Assembly: GCA_963727495.1 (NCBI GenBank)
Contig: CAVSGQ010000008.1
Coordinates: forward strand, 62,001 to 126,000
Length of the DNA stretch: 64,000 nucleotides
Direction of reading: 5' to 3'
DNA from: Actinophytocola sp963727495
GTDB taxonomy: Bacteria > Actinomycetota > Actinomycetes > Mycobacteriales > Pseudonocardiaceae
This document shows positions 40,771-50,583 of this stretch, in pieces. The translations under genes were made by a program, and so were the position numbers. How positions within the stretch are numbered: position 1 is the first letter of the stretch; each line of letters starts with the position of its first letter. The notes under the pieces were generated by a model. That model did not search any database. It was given only the letters and a program-made list of their open reading frames with translations, and was not told the DNA's origin.

Positions 40771-41930
40771 CAGTGACCTCCCGTGGCGTCGTCGAGCAAC
40801 TCGGCGAACATCGTCTGCAGCCGGGGGTCGTCGACCTCCTTCTCCGCCAGGAAGTCCGCGAACAGGTCGGTCGGCGAGCGGCCGATCCGGCTGCGCACCG
40901 CGCCGCCGCGGTCCGGGCGGGCGCGGAACTTCTCGTCGATCTGCACGTCGAGGGTGTTCGGCAGCTTCTCCCGGACCAGGTCGGCGAGACCCGCGCTCGC
41001 CTTCTGGGTGAGCACGACGCGCAGGAACGCATCGCCCGCCTCCTCGCCGGCGGCCACGACCTCGTCGAGGGTGCCGCGCAGGGTGGCCAGTGGGCGCCCG
41101 CCGCGCAGCGGCACCGGGCGGATCGCCGCGCGGCTGTCCGGGGTGGCGCGCACGACCAGCGCGACCGGCTCGTTGGCCTCCTCGCCGAAGTCCAGCGCGA
41201 TCGGCGAGCCGGAGTAGGCGATCGGGCAGGGCCCGTCGATCTGCTGGTAGCGGTGCAGGTGGCCGAGCGCGGCGTAGTGCGTGCTGGGCGGGAAGGTGTC
41301 CGGCGGCACCTCGTAGCCGAGCAGCGTCTGCACCGCGCGCTCGCCGCCGCCCCAGCGGCCGCCGAGCAGCGTGGCGTGCGTGGTGACGAGGTTGACGCTG
41401 TCGGGGGTGAACCCCGCGCACAGCATCTCGATGATCGCCCGGACCCGGTTGGCGTAGTCCTGGTTGTGCCGCGACGGGTCGTGCAGCAGCACCTCGGCGG
41501 CGCGGACGGCGACCCGGTGGGACAGGAACGGCAGCGCGGCGACGACCGCCCGCTCGCCGGTGCGGGTGTCCAGGGTGAGCGTGCCGCCGCTGTCCGGGCG
41601 CCGGGGCGTGCCGACGACGTGGATGCCCAGCTCGCCCAGCACCGGCGCGTACACCTCCTGCACGAGCTTCTGGTTGTCGTGGTTGCCGGCCAGCGCCACC
41701 ACCTGGCGGCCGCCCTCGCGCAGCGCCATCAGCGTCCGCATCACCAGCGACTGTGCCTGCGGGTTCGGCGCGGAGGTCTCGAACAGGTCGCCCGCCACGA
41801 TCACCAGGTCGACGTCCTCCTCGCCGGCGACCCGGACCAGGTCGGCGAGCACCGCGCGCTGCTCGTCGATGCGCGGCTGGTTCTTGAGCACCTTGCCGAC
41901 GTGCCAGTCGGCCGTGTGCAGGATCCGCAT
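40770..41930 (-). CDS. sbcD: Exonuclease subunit SbcD (Mre11-like nuclease)
   Basis: 386 residues. The metallophosphoesterase ligands are complete: LHTADWHVGK, IVAGDLFE, ALAGNHDN, VTTHATL and ALGHLHRYQ. The C-terminal half caps the nuclease and binds SbcC. It carries the 3'-5' exonuclease and endonuclease activity of the SbcCD complex. It overlaps sbcC by one base and follows herA after 68 bp. Confidence 0.92.
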   Translation of the reverse strand: MRILHTADWHVGKVLKNQPRIDEQRAVLADLVRVAGEEDVDLVIVAGDLFETSAPNPQAQSLVMRTLMALREGGRQVVALAGNHDNQKLVQEVYAPVLGELGIHVVGTPRRPDSGGTLTLDTRTGERAVVAALPFLSHRVAVRAAEVLLHDPSRHNQDYANRVRAIIEMLCAGFTPDSVNLVTTHATLLGGRWGGGERAVQTLLGYEVPPDTFPPSTHYAALGHLHRYQQIDGPCPIAYSGSPIALDFGEEANEPVALVVRATPDSRAAIRPVPLRGGRPLATLRGTLDEVVAAGEEAGDAFLRVVLTQKASAGLADLVREKLPNTLDVQIDEKFRARPDRGGAVRSRIGRSPTDLFADFLAEKEVDDPRLQTMFAELLDDATGGH

Positions 41931-41998
41931 GCCCGCCTCCCGGAATTTTCACAGTCTGGTCGCGTCCCGTTCCCTGCGGCCGGGTTGCACTCGGTTTC

Positions 41999-43782
41999 TC
42001 AGAACGGAGGGGGGTCGTCGTCCAAGCCCGGCGAACGGGTCGGCGGGCGGCGGCCGGGCCGGTGTCCACCCCGGTCCACTGCCCCTTCTCCGCCGGCCGG
42101 GTGGCCCACGCCGGGAACGGGAACTCGATCGCCAGCGGCACCGGGATGTCCGGCTGCGAGACGAACATCGTCCCCGGCTTGGCGATCGTCGCGCGCTGCC
42201 GCTGGGCGGGCGGCAGGTAGCCGTACTCCGGCCGGGACGCCTCGGCCGGGTCGAGCCGCCCGGCGACGCGGACCGAGCAGTTCGCCACGATCCGCCGCTC
42301 GACCTCGCTCGCGGTCTGCTGCGCGCCGATGAGGATCACCCCCAGCGACCGGCCGCGCTCGGCGACGTCGAGCAGGATCTGCTTGATCGGGCTGTCGCCC
42401 TCCCGCGGGGCGTACTTGTTCAGCTCGTCGAGCACGATGAACATCAGCGGCCGCGCGGTGCCCTGCTCCTCCTTGCGGCGGAACTCCTGGCGCAGGCTCA
42501 CGCCGACCACGAACCGCTGCGCCCGGTCCGGCAGGTTGTGCAGGTCGACCACCGTCACCTGGGCCTCGCCGGTGGTCAGCGAGCGGTTGCCCCGGTCGGC
42601 GAGGTCGGCGCGGATGATCACGGACAGCGGGCGCACCGCCGAGCGCAGCCGGCGCAGGAACGCGTTGACGCTGCCGGTGGAGGTGCTGCCGGCCACCCAG
42701 TCGCGGCGGGTGTCCTCGTCGAGCAGCTCGTCCTCGATCAGCCCGACCAGCTGGGAGAAGCTGCGCAGCTGCCCGCCGCGGCCCGGGTCGACGCCGGTGA
42801 TCTGCACCGCGCCGTCCCTGCCCACCCGCTGGTGGTCGCGCTTGAGCCGGGCGGCGACCTGCCCGATCAGCATCGTGTACTGGCTGCGCTCGTCCTCGCC
42901 GTCGGCGAACACGAACGGCATCAGCTCCTGCTCGCAGAACTCGGCGAGGGTCCAGTAGAACGGGCTGACCGCCTTGTCCCGGGCCCGCACGTCCGGGGTA
43001 CCGCTCGCATCGCCCGGGCGGGGCGGGGCGAACACCTGGACGTTGCGGAAGGACGACGCGGGCAGGCCCAGCAGCCCGTACCGCGCCCGCTGCTGGTCGG
43101 TGAGCTTGACGTTGGCGTAGTCGAGGAACAGCAGGTCCTCGCCCTTCACGCTGAAGATCAGCGCCTTGGTGTTGTGCGCCTCGCCGGCCAGCACGCCCGA
43201 GTTGAAGATCGAGTGCAGCAGGAACGTGGCGAACGAGGTCTTGGTCGCGATGCCGGACACGCCGGAGATCGACACGTGGCCGCCGCGGGTGCCGTCCACG
43301 AAGTCGAAGTTGCAGAACACCGGCTGCCCGTCGCGGCCCAGCCCGATCGGCACCTTCGCGTCGGCCATCGTGTCGAAGTACAGCGCGGAGTCGCGCTCCT
43401 CGCCGGTGGCGCGGGAGACCGCGGTGCCCGGCCGCGGCGGCACGTAGACCTCGGGCTCCACCCGGGTGACCGTGACCTCGGCGACCTCGCTGACCTCGGC
43501 CGGCAGCGCGCCCTGCTCGATGAGGAACACGTCGGAGGCGAACCGGGCGCCCTCGTGGCCGGCCTCGACGTTGGTGACCACCCCGGCGATCTGCACGTCG
43601 GAGCCGTCCGGCAGCCTGCGGCGGGTCACCACCACGTCGTCGAGCTGGAGGAACTGGTCGGCCGCGACGCCGACGGAGAACTCCAGCGGGCTGGCCGCGA
43701 CCGTGCCGACGACCAGGCCCACCGGTGCCTGCCCGGACACCGTGGACACGGCACCGTTCGGGGACGGACTCGGCTCGGCCAC
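41999..43782 (-). pseudogene. herA: HerA-like DNA translocase ATPase with an apparent frameshift near its end
   Basis: About 594 residues from GTG 43782. An N-terminal HAS-barrel (VGLVVGTVAASPLEFSVGV) precedes the ATPase core. The Walker A-like loop is SISGVSGIATKTSFATFLL, with ATKT instead of the usual GKT/S, and Walker B is MFIVLDELNKYAP; IGAQQTASEVERRIVANC follows. After EKGQWTGVDTGPAAA the frame loses its stop and would run on to sbcC. One base inserted near 42040-42055 restores a natural ending LDDDPPPF with a stop at 41999. The product therefore looks intact apart from a probable one-base deletion or sequencing error. Confidence 0.8.
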
Positions 43783-43885
43783 GCACTCTCCTCGGTCGGC
43801 CCTCGGTCGGCGGAGCCTGCAGTCTATGTCCGGGGCCGGACGAGACCGGGGACGCCGGCACCGGGCACGCCGCGTGCCGGCGGGC

Positions 43886-44155
43886 CTACTTCTTCGCGGC
43901 CAGCCGTGCCAGCACCTCCGGGCGGCGCAGCGGCGGCAGCGTGGTGGGCGGCTGCCTGCGCGGCGGCAGCTCCGCGAGCAGCCGGGTGGTCGCCGCCGCG
44001 ACGGCGGCGACGGCCGCCTCGAACGGGTCCCGCGTCCTGTCGGTCGGCGAACCGACGCCACTCACCTTCCGGACGTACTGCCGCGCCGCGGCCTCGATCT
44101 CCTCGGGCGTCGCGGCCGGCTCCAGGCCTCGCAGGGCGGTGATGTTTCGGCACAT
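43886..44155 (-). CDS. DUF2277 domain-containing protein
   Basis: 89 residues beginning MCRNITALRGLEPAATPEEI, followed by AARQYVRKVSGVGSPT and a helical stretch (FEAAVAAVAAATTRLLAEL), the defining DUF2277 pattern. Its function is unknown. The start ATG is unambiguous because MCRNI is the conserved N-terminus. It lies upstream of herA on the same strand, 103 bp away. Confidence 0.85.
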   Translation of the reverse strand: MCRNITALRGLEPAATPEEIEAAARQYVRKVSGVGSPTDRTRDPFEAAVAAVAAATTRLLAELPPRRQPPTTLPPLRRPEVLARLAAKK

Positions 44156-44182
44156 GGATCCGAGCGTAGTTGCCGAACCGGC

Positions 44183-44401
44183 TCACATCGGCGGCGCGAA
44201 CCCCGGCACCCAGCCCGGATCCTCGGACTCCCCGCATTCCACGCACGGCACCTCGACCATCCCGCCGGGCAGCTTGTCGACCCACACGGTCCCGTTCGCG
44301 GGCAGCACCATCGGCCGGATCACGCCCTCGTCGCTGCGGTACTGGGTGACCTGACGGCAGCCGTGGCACACCGTCCGCACGGTCGTCGACACGTCTTCCA
44401 C
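44183..44401 (-). CDS. Small protein with two CxxC pairs (zinc-ribbon-like)
   Basis: 72 residues. TVCHGCRQV and VPCVECGES form two CxxC pairs about 38 residues apart, suggesting a zinc ribbon. No family name can be given. It lies 27 bp upstream of the DUF2277 gene on the same strand and may be co-transcribed with it. Confidence 0.6.
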   Translation of the reverse strand: MEDVSTTVRTVCHGCRQVTQYRSDEGVIRPMVLPANGTVWVDKLPGGMVEVPCVECGESEDPGWVPGFAPPM

Positions 44402-44467
44402 GCCCGCAGCCTACGTCGGCTCCGCGCACCGACCGGCCGCCGTCCACTGGCGGTGTCGGGCCGGACG

Positions 44468-45535
44468 TCACCGCAACGCCAGCTCGTCCACCACGTCGGT
44501 CAGCTTCCCCCGCCGCGCGTGCACCGCGCGCTGCCGGTCCGCGCCGCCGCCGGACGCGCGCAGCGCCGCCAGCCCGGCCTCGACGAACCCCGCGTCGTCC
44601 CCCAGCGCCGGGCCGAGCAGCCCGAACAGGTCGGCGAGCTGGTCGTGCAGCGAGGCCAGCCCGCCGGTGACCGGGTGCAGGCTCGCCCCGCCGAGCCCGT
44701 CGCGGGAGGCCCGCCAGAGGTTCGCGCGCAGCACCGCGTTCGACACGTCCGGGGCCGGCACGCCCGCCGAGATCCGCTCCACCGCGTGCCCGACCAGGCC
44801 GCGGACCAGGACGGCGAGCAGCGCCGCGTCCTCGGCCGTGGCCGCCACGTCGGCGACCCGGAACTCGAGGGTCGGCTGGTGTTCGGAGAGCCGGACGTCC
44901 CAGTAGACCATCCCGCGGTCCAGGATCGACCCGGAGCGCAGCAGGGCCTCCACCGTGGACTCGTACTCGTCGAGCGAGGCGAACGCGGGCGGCGGTCCGG
45001 CCGAGGGCCAGCGCGACCAGTTCTGGTACCGCCAGCTCGCGTACCCGGTGTCCAGCCCGTCGAACGGCGAGTTCGCGGTCACCGCGAGCAGCGCCGGCAG
45101 CCACGGCCGCACGTGGTTGCTGACCTGCACGCCCAGCGCCCGGTCCGGCATGTCGACGTGCACGTGGCAGCCGCAGGTGGCGCCGGCCCGCGCGGTCGCG
45201 CCGAAGTGCCGGGCCATCCGCAGGTAGCGGGGCTTGGGGGTGATCTCCGGCCGGTCCTCCTCGGGCAGCACCGGGCAGCCGCTGGGCAGCAGCCGCAGCC
45301 CGAGCCGCCGCGCCGAGGCGGCGAGCTCGGCACGCAGCGCCACCAGGTGGTCGAGCACCTCGCCGGGTGTTCGGCAGACTCCGGTCGACGACTCGACCTG
45401 GCACAACGTCAGCTCGGTCTCCAGCGCGCCCGCCAGGTCGTTCGCCGCGTCGGCGACCTCGGGGCCGCGGCCGGACAGCCGGCCGTCGGCGTCGACGAGC
45501 AGGAACTCCTCCTCGACACCAACCGTGAGCGGCAC
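44468..45535 (-). CDS. YbdK-type carboxylate-amine ligase (GCS2 family)
   Basis: About 355 residues from GTG 45535. The glutamate-cysteine ligase type 2 pattern is complete: LTVGVEEEFLLVD, ELTLCQVESSTGVC, CGCHVHVDMPD, ANSPFDGLDTGYASWR and LEFRVADVAATAED. It makes a gamma-glutamyl-type amide bond using ATP; the substrate is not known. The GTG is preferred to a TTG at 45568, because a SigB/SigF-type promoter at 45546-45570 would start the transcript only a few bases before it, implying a nearly leaderless mRNA. Confidence 0.85.
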   Translation of the reverse strand: MPLTVGVEEEFLLVDADGRLSGRGPEVADAANDLAGALETELTLCQVESSTGVCRTPGEVLDHLVALRAELAASARRLGLRLLPSGCPVLPEEDRPEITPKPRYLRMARHFGATARAGATCGCHVHVDMPDRALGVQVSNHVRPWLPALLAVTANSPFDGLDTGYASWRYQNWSRWPSAGPPPAFASLDEYESTVEALLRSGSILDRGMVYWDVRLSEHQPTLEFRVADVAATAEDAALLAVLVRGLVGHAVERISAGVPAPDVSNAVLRANLWRASRDGLGGASLHPVTGGLASLHDQLADLFGLLGPALGDDAGFVEAGLAALRASGGGADRQRAVHARRGKLTDVVDELALR

Positions 45536-45545
45536 CCACGTCAGA

Positions 45546-45570
45546 TACCCCTCGATCGGGTGGCACAAAC
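45546..45570 (-). promoter_or_regulatory. SigB/SigF-type promoter of the carboxylate-amine ligase gene
   Basis: Minus strand GTTT (45570-45567), 16 nt, GGGTA (45550-45546). The predicted start lies about 4 nt before the GTG at 45535. Confidence 0.55.
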
Positions 45571-45717
45571 GCTGACGGAAAGTGGCGAGGTCAAGAAGAC
45601 AACTCGAAAGTTTCTACCGTGTTGGCCGATTGCGTCCGTCCACACCGGAACCGCACGCTGGTAACCGTCCGGTCCCCCCTGCTCACCGGGCATCCCCGAA
45701 CCGTGTGGAGGCAGCCC

Positions 45718-46542
45718 ATGCGACTCATCCGCTCGTCCCTGCTCGCCCTGCTCACCGCCGCGTTGACCCTGGCCGGGCTCCAGCCCGCCCAGGCTGCCGC
45801 CGGCCCGTACACCGCGCTCGGCGACTCCTACTCCTCCGGCGTCGGCACCCGCACCTACTACTCCGACTCCGGCTCCTGCCACCGCTCGCCGAAGGCCTAC
45901 CCGGTGCTGGTCGCCCAGCACCTCGGCGCACCGCTCACCTTCGCCGCGTGCTCCGGCGCGCGGGTGCCCGACGTGCTGAACCAGCTCGGCAGTCTCACCG
46001 CGAGCACCGCGTTCGTCACCGTGTCGGTGGGCGGCAACGACGCCGGGTTCGCCGACGTGATCACCCAGTGCGCCCTGCCGTGGCCGTGGACGTGCACCTC
46101 CGACATCAACAACGCCAACAACTTCATCCGCAACACGCTGCCCGGGCTGCTGGACAACCTCTACGGCCAGATCCGGTCCCGGGCGCCGAACGCGCGGGTC
46201 GCGGTCGTCGGCTACCCGCGGCTGTTCAACGGCGAGACGTGCAACGCGCTGGCCCGGATCAGCGCCGGCGAGCAGGCCTCGCTGAACCAGACCGCCGACC
46301 TGTTGGCCACCATCATCGGCGGCCGGGCCGCCGCGCACGGGTTCGGCTTCGTCGACGTCCGTTCGGCCTTCACCGGCCACGCGGTGTGCGACGACGTCGA
46401 GTGGCTCAACGGGCTGTCCAACCCGGTGCTGGAGTCCTACCACCCGAACGTCACCGGCCAGGCCTCCGGCTACACCCCGCTGGTGCAGAACCGGCTGGCC
46501 TCCCTAGCCGTCCACCAGCAGCCCGCGCAGCGGGCCCTGTAG
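45718..46542 (+). CDS. Secreted SGNH/GDSL hydrolase
   Basis: 274 residues. A signal peptide (MRLIRSSLLALLTAALTLAG ending near AQAAAG) is followed by block I ALGDSYSSG (Ser), block II Gly, block III SVGGNDAG (Asn) and the C-terminal catalytic His in SYHPNVTGQ. Several cysteines suggest disulfides. Such enzymes are secreted lipases or esterases (phospholipase A2-like in actinomycetes). The 3' end overlaps the convergent phospholipase D-like gene by 39 bp. Confidence 0.87.
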   Translation: MRLIRSSLLALLTAALTLAGLQPAQAAAGPYTALGDSYSSGVGTRTYYSDSGSCHRSPKAYPVLVAQHLGAPLTFAACSGARVPDVLNQLGSLTASTAFVTVSVGGNDAGFADVITQCALPWPWTCTSDINNANNFIRNTLPGLLDNLYGQIRSRAPNARVAVVGYPRLFNGETCNALARISAGEQASLNQTADLLATIIGGRAAAHGFGFVDVRSAFTGHAVCDDVEWLNGLSNPVLESYHPNVTGQASGYTPLVQNRLASLAVHQQPAQRAL

Positions 46543-47982
46543 CCGGCCCGCCCGCCGGGAGACGCCGGGCAGCAACGTGAGCCGGTGGGTTCGCGGACGC
46601 CCGTCCGCCTCCCGGCCGGCCTGCTCCTCGGCCGTCGGGCGCCAGACCCGGTCGACCACGTCGGCCGGGTCGGCGTCGACATCCGTCCGGGGGCGCTGCA
46701 GGTGCTCGGCCCACAGCCGCAGCCGCGTCTCCCGGATCAGCTCCCGGTCGTCGGTGGCCACGTTGACCTCGGTGTCGTTGAACAGCGAGTGCTCGTTGAG
46801 GTTCGCCGAGCCGATCGTCATCCACTCGTCGTCGACGATGCCGACCTTCGCGTGCACGTAGACCGGGGCGGTCGCGTCCCCCTGCCGGTCGTGGCTGTGC
46901 GCGCTGATGGTCGTGGCCAGCAGCAGCCGCTCCCCGGTCGGGTCGACGGCGTCGGCGGCCAGCATGCGGCCGAGCTGGCCGCGGGTGGTGTCCGCGCCGT
47001 TGGTCGGCTTGCGGGGCAGCAGCAGGACCACCCGGAACCGCGGGTCCGGCGGGTCGCGCAGCTTGTCGATCAGCACCTCGGCGACCTCGGGCGACCACAG
47101 GAACTGGTTCTCCAGGTACACCAGACGCCGCGCGGAACGCAGCGCGCGCAGGTAGGCGTCGAGGATGGTGAACTCGCCGCGCGGGGCGAAGTCGTAGGTC
47201 CCGTCCGGCACCGTGCGCAGCAGCTGCACGTCCGTCCGGCCCGCCGGACCGCCCGCCGTGGCCGGTGCCAGCTCCTCGCCCGCCACCTCGGTCCACCGGT
47301 GCCGGAAGTGCTCGGCGACGTCGGCGACGACGGGTCCGCGCAGCCGCACCACCAGGTCGTGCCAGCCCAGATCACGGTCCGGCGGGTGCTCGGTGCTGTC
47401 GTGCCGGTCGCCCTGCAGCGCGGTCAGGTCCAGGCCGCCGACGAACGCGGTCTCGTCGTCGACGATCACGAGCTTCTCGTGGTGGCAGTGCATCGTGCGC
47501 TCCCGCGAGTCGAGCACGCAGCGCACCGCCGAGTCGCGGGTGAACTCCTCCCGCGCGGCCTTCACCAGCCCGCGGGTCGGCTGGAACACCGGCACCGGCG
47601 GCCCGGCCCACAGCAGCAGCCGGACCGGGACGCGCTCCGCGGTCCCGGCCAGCAGCCGGCGCAGGGTCGGCGCGCCCGGCTCGCGGGTCAGCCGGAAGTC
47701 GGGGCTGGCGTGCCAGTTCGCGATGTGCACCTGCCTGCGCGCGCCCTCGATCGCGGCCTGGATGGCGGGCAGCGCCTCCTCGCCGTCGACCAGGACCTCC
47801 ATCGAGTTGCCGGACCGGACCGGGGCCCGGCCGCCGAACGGGTCGCCGGAGCCGCCGGGCGCCAGCACGTCTCCCCAGCCCAGGCGGCGTAATCGGCGTG
47901 CGTGGTGGGTGCACAGGACGCGCTCGAGGGCGTCCCCGGCGCGCTCGTCCACGGTGTCGGTGAATGTCCGCAAGGTGCTCAC
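46504..47982 (-). CDS. Phospholipase D-like / cardiolipin synthase-type protein
   Basis: 492 residues with two phospholipase D motifs: MHCHHEKLVIVDDETAFVGG and VYVHAKVGIVDDEWMTIGSA followed by NLNEHS. Each has the catalytic His-x-Lys plus Asp arrangement. No transmembrane helix or signal peptide is evident, which favours a cytosolic phosphatidyl-transfer or phosphodiesterase role over classical cardiolipin synthase. Its 3' end overlaps the SGNH hydrolase. It is divergent from the stress-promoter region at 48054. Confidence 0.85.
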   Translation of the reverse strand: MSTLRTFTDTVDERAGDALERVLCTHHARRLRRLGWGDVLAPGGSGDPFGGRAPVRSGNSMEVLVDGEEALPAIQAAIEGARRQVHIANWHASPDFRLTREPGAPTLRRLLAGTAERVPVRLLLWAGPPVPVFQPTRGLVKAAREEFTRDSAVRCVLDSRERTMHCHHEKLVIVDDETAFVGGLDLTALQGDRHDSTEHPPDRDLGWHDLVVRLRGPVVADVAEHFRHRWTEVAGEELAPATAGGPAGRTDVQLLRTVPDGTYDFAPRGEFTILDAYLRALRSARRLVYLENQFLWSPEVAEVLIDKLRDPPDPRFRVVLLLPRKPTNGADTTRGQLGRMLAADAVDPTGERLLLATTISAHSHDRQGDATAPVYVHAKVGIVDDEWMTIGSANLNEHSLFNDTEVNVATDDRELIRETRLRLWAEHLQRPRTDVDADPADVVDRVWRPTAEEQAGREADGRPRTHRLTLLPGVSRRAGRLQGPLRGLLVDG

Positions 47983-48053
47983 CGTCCCATGCCACTACAG
48001 ATCCGCGTTGATCGCCGAACAAGGTGATCTGCGTTGGTGGGCTGGGATTTCCG

Positions 48054-48078
48054 GTTTGGAGGTGCGAGGATCGGGGTA
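48054..48078 (+). promoter_or_regulatory. SigB/SigF-type promoter upstream of the malQ-glgX-treYZ locus
   Basis: GTTT (48054-48057), 16 nt, GGGTA (48074-48078) followed by T. The predicted start is near 48086, 47 nt before the GTG at 48133. It may drive the small gene and, by read-through, malQ and the trehalose genes. Confidence 0.55.
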
Positions 48079-48132
48079 TGTGCCGGCCGGGGCCCGGCCG
48101 GCCCTGCGAAAGCCCACTGCGGGAGGGCCATC

Positions 48133-48507
48133 GTGGCCAAGCACAAACTGTCCGTCGACATGCCGGCAGAGCTCAGGGTAGGGCTCCCGGCACCGATCCT
48201 CCGGCATCGCCAGGCACCGACGCCCGGTGAACGCCTCCGTAGGGCGGTCGACTCGGCGCTCGCCGAGCTGGCCGCGTCCGCCAACCCCGACGACCCCACC
48301 CGGCACCGGCTCGACGACCTGCTGGTCGGCGGCCTGGCGTGGGCCGCGGCCACCGGGGACACCTGCCGCATCGAGCCCGCGGTGCACGACGTGCGCACCG
48401 CACGCGTCCGGCTCGACGCGGACGATCCCGACGGTGCACGGACCGCTCTGCTCGCCGCTCGGGAGGGCCTCGGCCGCCCGCTGCCGAGCCAGCGCGACCC
48501 GCGCTGA
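48133..48507 (+). CDS. Conserved hypothetical protein (124 residues)
   Basis: 124 residues from GTG 48133, preceded by GGGAGG. It starts VAKHKLSVDMPAEL; a helical core (RLRRAVDSALAELAASANPD, HRLDDLLVGGLAWAAATGD) is followed by a polar C-terminus. No family is recognised. It lies directly behind the SigB/SigF-type promoter and 11 bp before malQ, so it is probably the first gene of that transcript. Confidence 0.6.
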   Translation: MAKHKLSVDMPAELRVGLPAPILRHRQAPTPGERLRRAVDSALAELAASANPDDPTRHRLDDLLVGGLAWAAATGDTCRIEPAVHDVRTARVRLDADDPDGARTALLAAREGLGRPLPSQRDPR

Positions 48508-48518
48508 CCCGGTCGCGA

Positions 48519-50523
48519 ATGGACGCTGAGCTCCGCGCGCTCGCCGCCGCACACGGTGTCGCCACGTGGTACGAGGACACCGAACGCCGCCGGATCGAGG
48601 TCGCCGACGACATCGTCGTCTCGGTACTCGCGCAGCTCGGCGTGGACGCGAGCACGCCCGCGTCGGTCGCGGCCCAGCTGTCCGACGCCCTCGCCCGGCA
48701 CGGCCGCACGACCGTGCCGGACCCGCTCGTGCTGCGCGCGGGCGAGACGCCTGCGCTCGGCGTGCCCGGGGAACTGCACCTGGAGGACGGCACCGTCCGC
48801 CCGGTGCGTCACCAGCTGCCCGCCGACCTGCCGCTGGGCTGGCACACGCTGTCCCTCGGCGACCGCCGGACCTCCGTGGTCGTGACGCCGCCGACGCTGC
48901 CGCCGGTCCCGGCCGCGTGGGGCTGGATGGTGCAGCTGTACGCGCTGCGCTCGGCCGGCTCCTGGGGCATCGGCGACCTCACCGACCTGCGCACGCTGGT
49001 CAGCGGCTCGGCGCGGCTGGGCGCCGGCGTGGTGCTGGTCAACCCGGTCCAGGCGATCACCCCGGTCGCACCGGTCCAGCGCTCGCCGTACTCGCCGTCG
49101 AGCCGCCGCTTCGCCAACCCGCTGTACCTGCGGATCGCCGACACCGAGCCGTTCCGCGCGGCCGGGCCCGAGGTCCGCGCGGAGGTGGCCGCGCTCGCCC
49201 CACCGGCCCCGGCCGCCGACGGCCTCATCGACTACGACGCGGTCTGGGCGGCCAAGCTCGCGGCGCTCGAGCTGCTGTGGCGGCGCTCGCTGCCGCTGCC
49301 GCCCCCGCCCGAGGACCCCGACCTGCGCGACTTCGCGACGTTCTGCGCGCTGGCCGAGCAGCACGGGCCGGACTGGCGGAAGTGGCCGGCCGAGCTGCGC
49401 CACCCGCGGGGCACCGCGGTCGAGGCCGCCCGGCGGGACAACCCGCGGATCGCGTTCCACGCGTGGGTGCAGCGGCTGTGCCGGGAGCAGCTGGCCGGGG
49501 TGCGGGACGCGGCCGCGGACCTGGCGGTCGGCATCGTGCACGACCTGCCGGTCGGCGTGGACCCCGCCGGGGCGGACGCGTGGGCGCTGCAGGACGTGCT
49601 GGCCTCGGAGGTCACCGTCGGCGCGCCGCCGGACGCGTTCAGCCAGCAGGGCCAGGACTGGAACCTGCCACCCTGGCGCCCGGACCGGCTGGCCGCGTCC
49701 GGGTACCTGCCGTTCCGCGACGTCATCCGCGGCGTGCTCGCCCACGCCGACGGGATCCGGGTCGACCACGTCATGGGCCTGTGGCGGCTGTGGTGGATCC
49801 CGCCCGGCCGCCCGGCCGAGCGAGGGGACCTACGTCCACTACGACGCGAACGCGCTGCTCGGCGTGCTCGCGCTGGAGGCGGTGCGGGCGTCGGCGATCG
49901 TGGTCGGCGAGGATCTCGGCACCGTCTCCGACGAGGTGCGCGACACGCTGCGCGAGCGGGGCGTGCTCGGCTCGGCGGTGCTCTGGTTCCAGCGCGACGA
50001 GCGGGCGCCGGGCGAGCCGCTGCTGGCGCCGGCCCGCTGGCCGGCCGAGGCGATGGCGAGCATCTCCACCCACGACCTGCCGACCGCGGCCGGCTTCCTG
50101 CGCGGCGAGCACGTGCGGGTGCGCGCCGAGCTCGGCCTGCTCGACGACCCGGAGGCCGATCGCGCCCGGGCCGCCGCCGACCGCGAGGAGCTGCTGGCCG
50201 AGCTGGCCGCGCACGGCCTGCTGGCGCCCGACGCCACCGAGGAGGATCTCGTCGTGGCCCTGCACCGGCTGCTCGCCACCGCGTCCAGCAGGCTGCTGCT
50301 GACCTCGCCCCAGGACGCCCTCGGCGAGCCGCGCCAGCCGAACCTGCCGGGCACCATCGACGAGTACCCCAACTGGAGGATCCCCCTTCCGGTGACCGTC
50401 GACGAGTTGTTGAAACACCCGGTAGTCCTCCGTGCGATCTCCTCCCTGCGAGACGCCCGACCGTCGGCGACCTCGGCACCCCGGTCGGATGGAGCTGCCG
50501 AGGAGCCGCTCCAACGGCGGTAG
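48519..50523 (+). pseudogene. malQ: 4-alpha-glucanotransferase (amylomaltase), one frameshift
   Basis: About 668 residues if joined. The first frame gives the N-terminal domain and GWMVQLYALRSAGSWGIGDL, HDLPVGVDPAGADAW and the nucleophile region GIRVDHVMGLWRLWWIP. The second frame, from about 49825, gives VVGEDLGTVSDEVRD (acid/base Glu) and STHDLPTAAGFLRG (Asp), ending at 50523. One extra base near 49815-49826 explains the break. MalQ transfers glucan chains between maltooligosaccharides. It precedes glgX by 60 bp. Everything except the single indel looks functional. Confidence 0.85.
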
Positions 50524-50527
50524 CACT

Positions 50528-50539
50528 GTCGGTACCGAC
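50528..50539. promoter_or_regulatory. 12-bp palindrome GTCGGTACCGAC upstream of glgX
   Basis: A perfect palindrome in the 60-bp malQ-glgX spacer, followed by an A+T-richer TTTAACGTTGTT. It could be an operator or part of an internal promoter. No regulator can be named. Confidence 0.35.
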
Positions 50540-50583
50540 CTTTAACGTTGTTCATGAGTAGACGTCCCCACCGAGGAGCACCT

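Noticed and set aside
38326..44061. A single 1911-residue HerA-SbcC fusion protein
   Set aside because: The middle third is sbcD read in the wrong frame; sbcC has its own overlapping ATG and herA a natural ending one frame away.
43824..45566. A 580-codon minus-strand frame
   Set aside because: It is an out-of-frame shadow of YbdK and the two small genes next to it.
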